Counted from the first letter of the stretch, positions 1-5,558 are shown. The stretch is 6,313 nucleotides of DNA from CBDUXP01 sp965371225 [NCBI: uncultured bacterium] (GCA_965371225.1 CBDUXP010000112.1:1-6313), one strand, 5' to 3'. The notes: generated from the sequence alone by a model not told the origin. Program-made: numbers and translations.

Positions 1-2
1 CC

Positions 3-410
3 CAGGCGTTGCGCGAAGAGCACGGCACCATCCCCTACCTGGACGTTCGCTCCACCCAGGAATTCCAGAACGGCCACCCCACCGGTGCCTACAACATCCC
101 CATCATGCACTTCCACCCCGTCCGGCAGCAAATGGAGCCCAATCCCGATTTCGAGCGGGTGGTGCAGGCGGCGTTCCCAGTCCACCTGGTCATCCTGGTG
201 GGGTGCCAGTCGGGTGGCCGCTCCGTGCGGGCCTCCCAGATCATGGAATCCCTCGGATTCCAGAACCTGCGGAATGTGGTGGGCGGCTTCGGCGGCGGCC
301 AGGACGAGTACGGCGAGCCGGTTGCTGGCTGGCTCGATTGTGACCTCCCCGTCTCCCGCGAGGCCGCGCCCGGCTGCGACTACGAAAGCTTGCTCCAGGC
401 AGCCTCCTGA
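3..410 (+). CDS. Rhodanese-like sulfurtransferase, 5' end cut by the window
   Basis: This is a single rhodanese domain, which transfers sulfane sulfur through a cysteine persulfide. The frame is open from the first complete codon at base 3, so the real start is probably upstream; the TTG at 9 is only the first possible start inside the window. Counting from that TTG, the N-terminal half carries the family hallmarks LDVRS (11-15), E-F-x-x-G-H (18-23) and GAYNIPI (26-32). The active-site loop C-Q-S-G-G-R has Cys66 as nucleophile and Arg71 closing it. This six-residue C-x4-R loop is the length typical of sulfurtransferases, as opposed to the seven-residue loop of Cdc25-type phosphatases. A GFGGGQDEYG segment (93-102) follows where the family usually has GG-x-x-x-W. 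The tail after about residue 112 is not family-specific. The physiological acceptor cannot be told. It is followed by a long non-coding gap, so it is probably the last gene of its transcript. Confidence 0.85.
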   Translation, partial: QALREEHGTIPYLDVRSTQEFQNGHPTGAYNIPIMHFHPVRQQMEPNPDFERVVQAAFPVHLVILVGCQSGGRSVRASQIMESLGFQNLRNVVGGFGGGQDEYGEPVAGWLDCDLPVSREAAPGCDYESLLQAAS

Positions 411-784
411 TCCGTTCCTCCTGGCTGCCCCGCGGACGTTCGCGCGTCCGGTCGTCCTCGACTACGCGCGCGCGCGCTGCCGGTGGCGGCGGGGAACCCC
501 CACAGTAATGGGGTCCACTTGACTCCCCGGACAAATAGTGTCTTAATTGCTACAACATCTTTGTCCTCCACCGAAGTGCACGGCCCAGTCGGTACACCGT
601 GCGGTGGGGGACCCGTCGAAACAGTACGAAGCGAGGGGCTGGAGGCGGCTTGAGCTGGTGCGGTGCATCAGGTTGGCTGGTTGTAGCAGTTGGGACGACT
701 CTATCTAGGCCCGGCGTGCCACGGCGCGACGGAGCCAATCACATAACCGCTACGGGACAGTAGAGGCGAGCACCAGGAGGCTGT
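411..784. other. 374-base non-coding stretch between the rhodanese and phasin-like genes
   Basis: I see no convincing gene here. The frames that stay open have implausible composition and no ribosome binding site. The stretch holds an inverted repeat CGGACG (433-438) / CGTCCG (445-450) with a six-base loop just after the rhodanese stop; it has no T-tract, so it is a weak candidate for a transcript end. A 13-base alternating CG run lies at 465-477. A short stem ACCCC/GGGGT lies around 496-514, a candidate promoter at 519-547, and a perfect inverted repeat GCACGG (578-583) / CCGTGC (597-602) with a 13-base loop. If the promoter is real, the phasin-like mRNA has a leader of about 230 bases, long enough for structured regulation, but I do not recognise any known riboswitch or small RNA. 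Confidence 0.5.
519..547 (+). promoter_or_regulatory. Candidate sigma70-type extended -10 promoter upstream of the phasin-like gene
   Basis: TTGACT at 519-524 matches five of six bases of the -35 consensus. After a 17-base spacer comes CTTAAT at 542-547, four of six bases of the -10 consensus, preceded by TG at 539-540, which makes an extended -10. Spacing is ideal. It lies about 240 bases upstream of the next start codon, and no other motif in the gap scores as well by eye. It is a prediction from consensus only. Confidence 0.4.
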
Positions 785-1504
785 ATGGCGAGCGGATCCA
801 GCGGGAAGTTCAGGAAGACGGCGAAGGCGAAGTCAACCGCGAAACGCACCCGCCAGGCGGCGGACAAGACGAAGACCGCCCGCCGGCGGTCGGGCCCGGC
901 TCTGCTGCGTCCTCTGTGGCTGGGGCTCGGGGCCGTTGCCGGTGCCCGCGACGCTGTCGGTGAGTTCCTGGACGATGCCATTCAGCGCGGCGAAGAGATC
1001 GAGACCCGCAGACGCAAGCGCACTGGCCGCACTAAGGCCAAGTCCGCGCGGGCGAAGAAGGCGCCGGCCCGTGCCACGCGGAAGAAGGCCACCGGCTCCT
1101 GGTTCGACCTGGATGGCAAGCGCATCGGCGATCGCGTCCGGGCCATCTTCGACATTCCGACGAAGCAGGACCTGGCATCCCTCGAAAAGAAGATTGATGC
1201 ATTAGCCAAGAAGGCGGCGAAGGCTGCCAGAGCCGGGAAAACGGGCCTGGCCCGGGCCAGCCGGCGGACGAAGCCGGAGCGCGTCGAGACTCCCGTGCTG
1301 GCCGAGACTGCCCCCGCGGAAGAGACCGCCGCTGACTTCGCCGCCGCCGATTTCGCCACGGCGGAGTTTGCCACCGCCAACCTTGCCACGGAAATCAGTG
1401 GCCCGGATGACGGAGACCCGGCGCCTGCCGAGGAGCAGCCGGTCATGGCTGCGGCCCCGGTGCCCATCACCATTCTGCCCACCGAGCCGCCGCCGCAGGA
1501 CTGA
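785..1504 (+). CDS. Phasin-like (polyhydroxyalkanoate granule-associated-like) Lys/Ala-rich protein
   Basis: The 239-residue protein starts at ATG 785 behind AGGAGG (775-780, four-base spacing). Residues 1-36 are very basic (Lys, Arg, Ala, Thr), like a histone H1-type tail. Residues 41-75 (core WLGLGAVAGARDAVGEFLDD, then QRGEEIE) form an amphipathic helix that resembles the start of the phasin family of PHA granule proteins. A second basic linker (76-102) follows. A segment with IPTKQDLASLEKKIDALAKK (124-143) matches the 'IPs-x-x-D/E-x-x-L-x-x-I-x-x-L' coiled-coil signature of PhaF/PhaI-like phasins. The C-terminal third is acidic and Ala/Pro-rich, with four pentapeptide-like repeats (183-202). 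Phasins coat storage granules, and PhaF-type proteins also bind DNA through a Lys/Ala tail, which would fit the basic blocks here. The family call rests on two short motifs; a non-PHA coiled-coil, nucleoid-associated protein is the main alternative. No PHA synthase gene is in the window. Confidence 0.6.
   Translation: MASGSSGKFRKTAKAKSTAKRTRQAADKTKTARRRSGPALLRPLWLGLGAVAGARDAVGEFLDDAIQRGEEIETRRRKRTGRTKAKSARAKKAPARATRKKATGSWFDLDGKRIGDRVRAIFDIPTKQDLASLEKKIDALAKKAAKAARAGKTGLARASRRTKPERVETPVLAETAPAEETAADFAAADFATAEFATANLATEISGPDDGDPAPAEEQPVMAAAPVPITILPTEPPPQD
1331..1390 (+). repeat. Four tandem pentapeptide-like repeats in the phasin-like protein
   Basis: Residues 183-202 read as ADFAA, ADFAT, AEFAT, ANLAT. 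This agrees with the pentapeptide-repeat consensus A(D/N)(L/F)xx, encoded by four consecutive 15-base units whose third codon positions differ (TTC, TTC, TTT, CTT at the aromatic or leucine position). Four units make only about one coil of a pentapeptide beta-helix, so this may be low-complexity expansion rather than a folded domain. Confidence 0.55.
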
Positions 1505-1600
1505 AGCCGCCGCCCGGTGGCCGCGCGCTGTCGGGCCATCGCGTGAGTAGCCCGTGCGCCGTTGCCGGCGCCGCTCGGGGTGCGGCCCGCCGCAGCCCGC
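1505..1600. other. Convergent intergenic region between the phasin-like and aldolase genes
   Basis: Two genes end toward each other here. Small GC-rich inverted repeats are present: CGGGC 1532-1536 with GCCCG 1550-1554, and TGCGG 1581-1585 with CCGCA 1590-1594 around a four-base loop. Neither is followed by a T-tract on either strand, so a classical intrinsic terminator is not seen; termination may be Rho-dependent or rely on these stems alone. Confidence 0.35.
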
Positions 1601-2695
1601 CTAGGCGACCGTGATGCCGGGGTTCAGGTAGACGTCCTGAATGGCGTTGAGCAGGGCCACCCCTTCGGCCATGGGACGCTGGAACGCCTTGCGCCCGGAG
1701 ATGAGGCCGGTGCCGCCCGCGCGCTTGTTGATCACCGCTGTGGCGACCGCCTCCGCCTTGTCGCTCGCGCCGCTGCTGGCGCCGCCGCTGTTGATGAGCC
1801 CCGCCCGGCCCATGTAGCAGTTCGCCACCTGATACCGGCACAGGTCGATGGGGTGGTCGCTGGACAGTTCGTCGTACACCTTCGCGTGCGTCTTGCCGAA
1901 GGCCTGGCCATTACTGGTCATGGCCGTGTACCCGCCCGTGTTCTCCGGCAGCTTCTGCTTGATGATGTCCGCCTGGATCGTCACCCCTAGGTGATTCGCC
2001 TGCCCGGTGAGGTCGGCGCTCACGTGGTAATCCTTGTCCTTCTTGAAGGCCGGGTTCCGCAGATAGCACCACAGCACCGTGGCCATGCCCAGCGCGTGGG
2101 CGTGCGCGAACGCCTCGGCGACTTCCACCAATTGCCGGCTGCCCTCTTCGGAACCGAAGTAGATCGTGGCGCCGACGGCGGCCGCGCCTAACTCGTAGGC
2201 CTGCTCCACCGTCCCGAACATCACCTGATCGAAATCGTTGGGGTAAGTGAGCAGCTCATTGTGGTTCAGCTTGACGATGAAGGGAATCCGGTGCGCGTAC
2301 GTGCGCGAGACCATGCCGAGCACGCCGAACGTGGACGCGACCGCGTTGCACCCGCCCTCCAGCGCGAGCTTCACGATGTTCCCGGGATCGAAGTAGGCGG
2401 GGTTCGGCGCGAAGCTGGCGCCAGCGCTGTGCTCGATGCCCTGGTCCACCGGCAGGATCGAGACGTACCCGGTCCCCGCCAGCCGCCCGTGGTTAAACAG
2501 GCGGTGCAGACTGGCCAGGACCCGGTTGTTCCGGTCGCTCTGCGCGAAAACGCGGTCGACGAAATCCGGCCCCGGCAGGTGAAGCTGGCTCTTGGGGATG
2601 GTCCGGCATTCGTGGGCCAGCAGGTCGCTCGCGCGGTCTCCCAGCAGAGCCGCAATCTGATCGACACCACCCGCGGTGGCTGTAGCTGTAGACAT
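1601..2695 (-). CDS. fbaB: Class I fructose-bisphosphate aldolase, FbaB/DhnA (archaeal-type) family
   Basis: This cytosolic enzyme of glycolysis and gluconeogenesis reversibly cleaves fructose 1,6-bisphosphate into dihydroxyacetone phosphate and glyceraldehyde 3-phosphate through a lysine Schiff base, without metal. The 364 residues form one TIM barrel close to the usual ~350 of FbaB. Numbering from the chosen start, LPVDQGIEH (81-89) carries the conserved Asp84. W209-x-Y211 matches the Trp/Tyr pair of archaeal class I aldolases. Lys246 in ADIIKQK is the likely Schiff-base lysine (Lys248 is next to it). [11 protein letters not shown] (302-312) and ISGRKAF (333-339) form the phosphate-binding loops near the C-terminus. 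I chose the ATG at 2695 because GGAGGA (2707-2702) sits six bases before it; the GTG at 2701 directly abuts that site and is unlikely. The gene is single and is transcribed divergently from the aminotransferase, with which it shares a short upstream region. Confidence 0.95.
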   Translation of the reverse strand: MSTATATAGGVDQIAALLGDRASDLLAHECRTIPKSQLHLPGPDFVDRVFAQSDRNNRVLASLHRLFNHGRLAGTGYVSILPVDQGIEHSAGASFAPNPAYFDPGNIVKLALEGGCNAVASTFGVLGMVSRTYAHRIPFIVKLNHNELLTYPNDFDQVMFGTVEQAYELGAAAVGATIYFGSEEGSRQLVEVAEAFAHAHALGMATVLWCYLRNPAFKKDKDYHVSADLTGQANHLGVTIQADIIKQKLPENTGGYTAMTSNGQAFGKTHAKVYDELSSDHPIDLCRYQVANCYMGRAGLINSGGASSGASDKAEAVATAVINKRAGGTGLISGRKAFQRPMAEGVALLNAIQDVYLNPGITVA

Positions 2696-2740
2696 GATCA
2701 CTCCTCCGGCGAAGCGGCGCGCCGGTGTGGCGCGGGTCCA

Positions 2741-2749
2741 AGTATACCA
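2741..2749 (-). promoter_or_regulatory. Candidate extended -10 promoter for the aldolase
   Basis: On the minus strand TG-G-TATACT is read from 2749 to 2741: a TATACT -10 (five of six bases) with the extended TGn element. No -35 match lies 17 bases upstream, as is common for extended -10 promoters. Transcription would start near 2734, giving a leader of about 38 bases that ends in the aldolase ribosome binding site. The same bases read TATACC on the plus strand, so a weak divergent -10 for the aminotransferase could overlap it. Confidence 0.45.
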
Positions 2750-2797
2750 CTGCCCCGGCGCGGGGCGGCCGCGTCTGCTAAGCTGACGCGTTTTGAG

Positions 2798-2813
2798 CGC
2801 CGGGCGCCCGGCG
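2798..2813. promoter_or_regulatory. 16-base perfect palindrome just upstream of the aminotransferase ribosome binding site
   Basis: CGCCGGGCGCCCGGCG equals its own reverse complement. It abuts the GGAGG ribosome binding site (2814-2818) of the next gene. In DNA it could be a repressor operator. In RNA its half-sites would form a short GC stem right before the ribosome binding site and could limit translation. In such GC-rich DNA a chance origin is possible. Confidence 0.35.
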
Positions 2814-2823
2814 GGAGGGGTTC

Positions 2824-4125
2824 ATGAGTACCGACGCATACTGGCAACCGTTCACGCCCACCGGCTATCGCGCCGAGGTGCGCCAGCACACCATCGTCGA
2901 GGGCGACGGCGTGTACGTGGTCGACACCGAGGGGCACCGGCTGCTGGACGGCACCGCCGGCCTGTGGTGCGTCAACGTGGGCCACGGCCGCGCGGCCATC
3001 GCCGACGCCATGCACGCGCAGGCGCGCACGCTCGCGTACTACACCCCGTTCGAGTATCGCAACGAACCGGCCGTGGCCCTGGCAGAGCGCGTGGCCGCCC
3101 TGTTGCCCGGCGACCTGAACCACGTGTTCTTCACGTGCACCGGCAGCGAGGCCGTGGAGACCGCCATCAAGATTGTGCGGGGGTATCGCGCGCGGCGCGG
3201 CGAGGTCGGCCGGACGAAGATCATCTCCCGCGACCTGGCGTACCACGGCGTCGGCATGGGCGGCACGAGCCTGAGCGGCCTCACGTTCATGCGGTCGGCG
3301 TTCGAACCGCTCCTGCCGCACACCTTGCGGATCCCGCACCACCACCACCGGCACTGCACCATGTGCGACGACCTGGACGCGTGCAACCTGAACTGCGCGC
3401 GGCACCTGGAGTACCGCATCCAGCAGGAGGGACCGGAAACGGTCACGGCATTCATTATGGAGCCGGTGGTGGGCGCCGCGGGCGTGATCCCGCCGCCCGA
3501 GGGCTACGTGCTGGCCGTGGCGGACATCTGCAAGAAATACGGGGTGCTCCTCATCTTCGACGAAGTCATCACCGGCTTCGGCCGCCTGGGCACCTGGTTC
3601 GCCGGCCAGAAGTTCGGCGTCACGCCCGATCTCGTCACCATGGCGAAGGGCCTCACGAGCGCGTACGCGCCGCTCGGCGCGGTGGCGGCGACGGCCGAGG
3701 TGTTTCAAACCTTTGTCGATGCCGACGCGAAGCCCGCGCCGGAGTTCGCGCACGGCTACACCTACAGTGGGCACCCCGTCTGCTGCGCGGCGGGCCTGGC
3801 GAATCTCGATATTCTGGAAGCGGAAGACCTGCCCGGAAACGTGGCGAAGCTGGAAGCGCCGTTCGCCGAGGAGCTGCAGGGGTTGACGGACCTGGCCCCC
3901 GTGGCCGAGGTGCGCGCGATGGGGCTCCTGGGGGCGGTGGAGTACACCGCCGAGGCGGGGGCGGGCTTTCCCCGCCGGGTGAGCGAGGAAGCCTACGTGC
4001 GGGGGCTCATCGTGCGCCCGACGCGGAACAACAGCGTGCTCTCGCCACCGCTGATCGTCCAGCGGGAGCACGTCACGGAAATCGGCCGCCTCATGCGCGA
4101 AGCCATCACCGCCGCCGCCGGTTAG
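2824..4125 (+). CDS. Class III PLP-dependent aminotransferase, omega-amino acid (beta-alanine)-pyruvate type
   Basis: This cytosolic pyridoxal-phosphate enzyme moves the terminal amino group of an omega-amino acid to a keto acid, probably pyruvate. It has 433 residues, the usual length for the family, and starts at ATG 2824 behind GGAGG with five-base spacing. The N-terminal WQPFT (7-11) and DGTAGLWCVNVGHGR (42-56) resemble beta-alanine-pyruvate transaminases. PLP site: TGSEAVETA (106-114) binds the phosphate, Y140-H141 stacks on the ring, D246 in FDEVITGFGR pairs with the pyridine nitrogen, K275 in TMAKGLTS is the Schiff-base lysine, and HGYTYSGHP (310-318) supplies the Thr from the partner subunit. 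An unusual stretch at 172-191 holds five His and four Cys (C178, C181, C187, C191). Some class III relatives have a Cys-bearing loop at this place. The exact substrate is unresolved; other omega-amino acids, diamines or GABA are possible. Confidence 0.9.
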   Translation: MSTDAYWQPFTPTGYRAEVRQHTIVEGDGVYVVDTEGHRLLDGTAGLWCVNVGHGRAAIADAMHAQARTLAYYTPFEYRNEPAVALAERVAALLPGDLNHVFFTCTGSEAVETAIKIVRGYRARRGEVGRTKIISRDLAYHGVGMGGTSLSGLTFMRSAFEPLLPHTLRIPHHHHRHCTMCDDLDACNLNCARHLEYRIQQEGPETVTAFIMEPVVGAAGVIPPPEGYVLAVADICKKYGVLLIFDEVITGFGRLGTWFAGQKFGVTPDLVTMAKGLTSAYAPLGAVAATAEVFQTFVDADAKPAPEFAHGYTYSGHPVCCAAGLANLDILEAEDLPGNVAKLEAPFAEELQGLTDLAPVAEVRAMGLLGAVEYTAEAGAGFPRRVSEEAYVRGLIVRPTRNNSVLSPPLIVQREHVTEIGRLMREAITAAAG

Positions 4126-4132
4126 GGACATG

Positions 4133-4200
4133 GTAGGGGCGATCCAAGTGATCGCCCACCGTTCGCGCGCAGGGCGGGCGAAGACGAGCTTCGCCCCTAC
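4133..4200. repeat. GTAGGGGC palindromic double-hairpin element, copy 1
   Basis: Outer arms GTAGGGGCGA (4133-4142) and TCGCCCCTAC (4191-4200) are perfect inverted repeats of 10 bases. Within the element are two local stems. GGGCGAT (4137-4143) pairs with ATCGCCC (4151-4157), and GGGCGAA (4176-4182) pairs with TTCGCCC (4190-4196), each with a seven-base loop. The outer arms share bases with the local stems, so whole-element pairing and two-hairpin pairing compete, with GTAG/CTAC able to close the two-hairpin form. It starts seven bases after the aminotransferase stop codon. The architecture is like REP/BIME or MITE elements; there is no coding potential and no clear target duplication. Confidence 0.8.
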
Positions 4201-4216
4201 GCAGGCACGCAAACCC

Positions 4217-4274
4217 CGTAGGGGCGCAATTTATTGCGCCCATCTCATCGGGCGCGATGAATCGTGCCCCTACG
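4217..4274. repeat. GTAGGGGC palindromic double-hairpin element, copy 2
   Basis: Outer arms CGTAGGGGCGC (4217-4227) and GTGCCCCTACG (4264-4274) are inverted repeats with one mismatch in 11. Local stems are GGGCGCAAT (4222-4230) with ATTGCGCCC (4233-4241), nine perfect pairs around two bases, and GGGCGCGAT (4250-4258) with ATCGTGCCC (4261-4269), eight pairs plus one G-T. It follows copy 1 after 16 bases. The plan matches copies 1 and 3, but stem and loop sequences differ. Confidence 0.8.
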
Positions 4275-4323
4275 ACACCATCGTGGGGCGGGGAGGCGAA
4301 TCCGTGCCGCGCACGCGGAGGCG

Positions 4324-4329
4324 TATGAT
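4324..4329 (+). promoter_or_regulatory. Candidate -10 element for the ACT-domain gene
   Basis: TATGAT matches five of six bases of the -10 consensus and lies 57 bases before the ACT gene start. No good -35 is found 17 bases upstream. A transcript starting near 4336 would have a leader of about 50 bases. That leader contains a strong stem, GTCCCG (4350-4355) with CGGGAC (4368-4373), ending just before the ribosome binding site AGGGGGA (4374-4380). Confidence 0.3.
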
Positions 4330-4386
4330 GGTGGCGAGGGAATGGAGCCGTCCCGGCGCGGGGAGCGCGGGACAGGGGGATGCGTC

Positions 4387-4782
4387 ATGCCGATATCGAC
4401 GAAGAAGCAGTTCACGGTGTGGTTGGAGAACACGCCGGGCCAGTTGGCGAAGCTGGGCCGGGTCCTGCAGCGCGGCAAGGTCAACATCGTGGCCATGTGC
4501 GTGGTCGAGAACGCGGACAGCGGGCAAGTGCGCTTCGTAGCGGATAAGTCCTCTGCTGCGCGCAAGGCGCTCCAGCAGGCCAAGCTGCCGTTCAGCGCGC
4601 GCGACGTGCTCGTGGCGCGGCTGGGCGACGTGCCCGGCGCGATGGGCCGCGTGGGGTCCGCCCTGGCTAAGGCGAAGATCAATCTGGATTACGCCTACGC
4701 CAGCACACACCCGGCGCAGGACGATGCGCTCGTGGTCATCGCCTGCGACGACGTCCGCGCCGCCAAACGCGCCCTCGGCTGA
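4387..4782 (+). CDS. Small tandem ACT-domain protein, probable amino acid sensor
   Basis: The 131-residue protein is made almost entirely of two ACT domains (about 6-66 and 73-131), a layout seen in stand-alone ACT proteins that bind amino acids or other small ligands and act as regulatory subunits. Each domain opens with the ligand-loop motif: LENTPGQL (13-20) in the first and GDVPGAM (80-86) in the second. Each is followed by a helix and a strand with K-x-N-I / K-I-N-L. No catalytic domain or DNA-binding domain is attached. The start is set at ATG 4387 behind AGGGGGA with six-base spacing. A longer frame opens at GTG 4264, but its extra residues are encoded by the repeat element and a hairpin and look nothing like ACT sequence. 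The gene lies between repeat copies 2 and 3 and faces the next gene tail to tail. Which ligand or partner enzyme it serves is not shown by the context. Confidence 0.85.
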   Translation: MPISTKKQFTVWLENTPGQLAKLGRVLQRGKVNIVAMCVVENADSGQVRFVADKSSAARKALQQAKLPFSARDVLVARLGDVPGAMGRVGSALAKAKINLDYAYASTHPAQDDALVVIACDDVRAAKRALG

Positions 4783-4804
4783 CGCGACGGCTCGTTAATT
4801 CTTC

Positions 4805-4880
4805 CGTAGGGGCGGACCGGCGTGTCCGCCCGCAGGTGGGTGCGGCTCCGCGCGGGCCGACACATAGGTCGGCCCCTACG
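4805..4880. repeat. GTAGGGGC palindromic element, copy 3, at the junction of two convergent genes
   Basis: Outer arms CGTAGGGGC (4805-4813) and GCCCCTACG (4872-4880) are perfect inverted repeats. Local stems are GGGCGGAC (4810-4817) with GTCCGCCC (4824-4831), and GGGCCGAC (4854-4861) with GTCGGCCC (4868-4875), eight perfect pairs each with six-base loops. A third small stem lies between them: GTGCG 4840-4844 with CGCGC 4849-4853, including one T-G pair. Stem bases differ from copies 1 and 2 but remain paired. The right arm contains the TAG stop (4876-4878) of the downstream minus-strand gene. As a structured element between convergent genes it could also limit read-through. Confidence 0.8.
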
Positions 4881-5496
4881 TACTCACTTCTTCGAGCGCA
4901 TGCCGCAGCGCCGCGTGCGGGTCGCTCGTTACGGGCGGGCCGTGATCCAGGCACAGCACGGAGAACTCCAGGTCGAGGAGTCGCCGCACGCTCGCCTGCG
5001 TCGCCGCCGCGTCGTCGTGATACTCGCCGGGCACGAAGTGGAGCGCCCCGTCGGGCGTGCACATCAGCAGGTCCGAGCAGAACAGCACGCCGGGATCGTC
5101 CGCCCGCAGGAAAGAGTAATGCGCCGGCTCGGGACCCGGGGTGTGGACCACCTCCAGCCCGCCGGGGAGCACGTCACCTGCGGCATAGCGTTCGTCCGGC
5201 TCCTCGTCCGTTTCGCGCGCGCCCTCGGGCGCGTAGACCTTCACGCCGAATTCCTTGCGATAGCGCCACGCCGCCCGTTGGTGACAGGTGGCTGTGAGGC
5301 AAATGGCGGAAACGGGACCGAGGCTCTGCAGGGCTGCGGGGTCGAGGGGAAGCGGGTCGATGAGCACCACGCCCCCGTCGTCCGCGACCGCGTGCGCGTC
5401 GCCGCGGAAGTTGATCCGCTCGTCCAGAATGTGCCAGTTCCAGACGCCGGATACGACCTCTTCAGTCGTTTCCGCTGTGGTCGTGGGTTCAGACAT
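4876..5496 (-). CDS. Metallo-beta-lactamase-fold protein with a degenerate metal-binding motif
   Basis: The 206-residue protein has the order of secondary structure and spacing of the metallo-beta-lactamase fold, as in glyoxalase II-like hydrolases. It has a first strand with DGGVVLIDPLPLD (40-52), then LT-A-T-C-H-Q-R (67-74), where the family normally has LTHxHxDH. The later landmarks are partly kept: TPGPEPAH (119-126) for TPGHTPGH with His126, FCSDLL (139-144) with Asp142, and DHGPP (184-188) with His185. Three or four metal ligands of the first motif are therefore absent or replaced (Cys71 and His72 remain nearby). It may bind one metal in a changed geometry, or be a non-catalytic member. 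I chose the ATG at 5496 because AGGAGG (5508-5503) lies six bases before it; an in-frame upstream extension to 5634 has no such site and no family similarity. The last codon and the stop lie inside the right arm of repeat copy 3. Confidence 0.75.
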   Translation of the reverse strand: MSEPTTTAETTEEVVSGVWNWHILDERINFRGDAHAVADDGGVVLIDPLPLDPAALQSLGPVSAICLTATCHQRAAWRYRKEFGVKVYAPEGARETDEEPDERYAAGDVLPGGLEVVHTPGPEPAHYSFLRADDPGVLFCSDLLMCTPDGALHFVPGEYHDDAAATQASVRRLLDLEFSVLCLDHGPPVTSDPHAALRHALEEVST

Positions 5497-5552
5497 AAGA
5501 ACCCTCCTTGCGAGCAGCTTCAGCTGAGCTGATGATGGCGTACGATTCACAG

Positions 5553-5558
5553 AGTATA
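5553..5558 (-). promoter_or_regulatory. Candidate -10 element for the metallo-beta-lactamase-fold gene
   Basis: On the minus strand TATACT (5558 to 5553) matches five of six bases of the -10 consensus and is the same hexamer as the aldolase candidate. No good -35 stands at 17 bases. Transcription would begin near 5546, leaving a leader of about 50 bases before the ATG at 5496. The gene therefore probably has its own promoter rather than depending only on the genes upstream of it. Confidence 0.35.

Noticed and set aside
465-477. Alternating CG run that might form Z-DNA
   Set aside because: Only 13 bases, readily expected by chance in DNA of this composition.
550-738. A 62-codon minus-strand frame in the gap before the phasin-like gene
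   Set aside because: Pro/Arg/Thr-rich composition, no recognisable motif and no neighbouring gene to support it.
982-1539. A 185-codon frame antisense to the phasin-like gene
   Set aside because: It is a mirror of the Lys/Ala-rich gene, with no ribosome binding site or motif; the sense gene has both.
2696-2701. GTG start for the aldolase at 2701
   Set aside because: The ribosome binding site would touch the start codon; ATG 2695 has ideal spacing.
2698-4212. A 504-codon open frame antisense to the aminotransferase
   Set aside because: It shadows a clear enzyme gene base for base, is rich in Arg, Ala, Gly and His as expected from reversed GC-rich codons, and shows no family motif.
4264-4386. 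N-terminal extension of the ACT protein from GTG 4264
   Set aside because: The extra 41 residues are encoded by the end of repeat copy 2 and a hairpin, while ATG 4387 has a properly spaced ribosome binding site and starts the ACT fold.
4133-4880. CRISPR array
   Set aside because: The repeats are palindromic, unequal in length and irregularly spaced around a gene, with no regular unique spacers and no cas genes.
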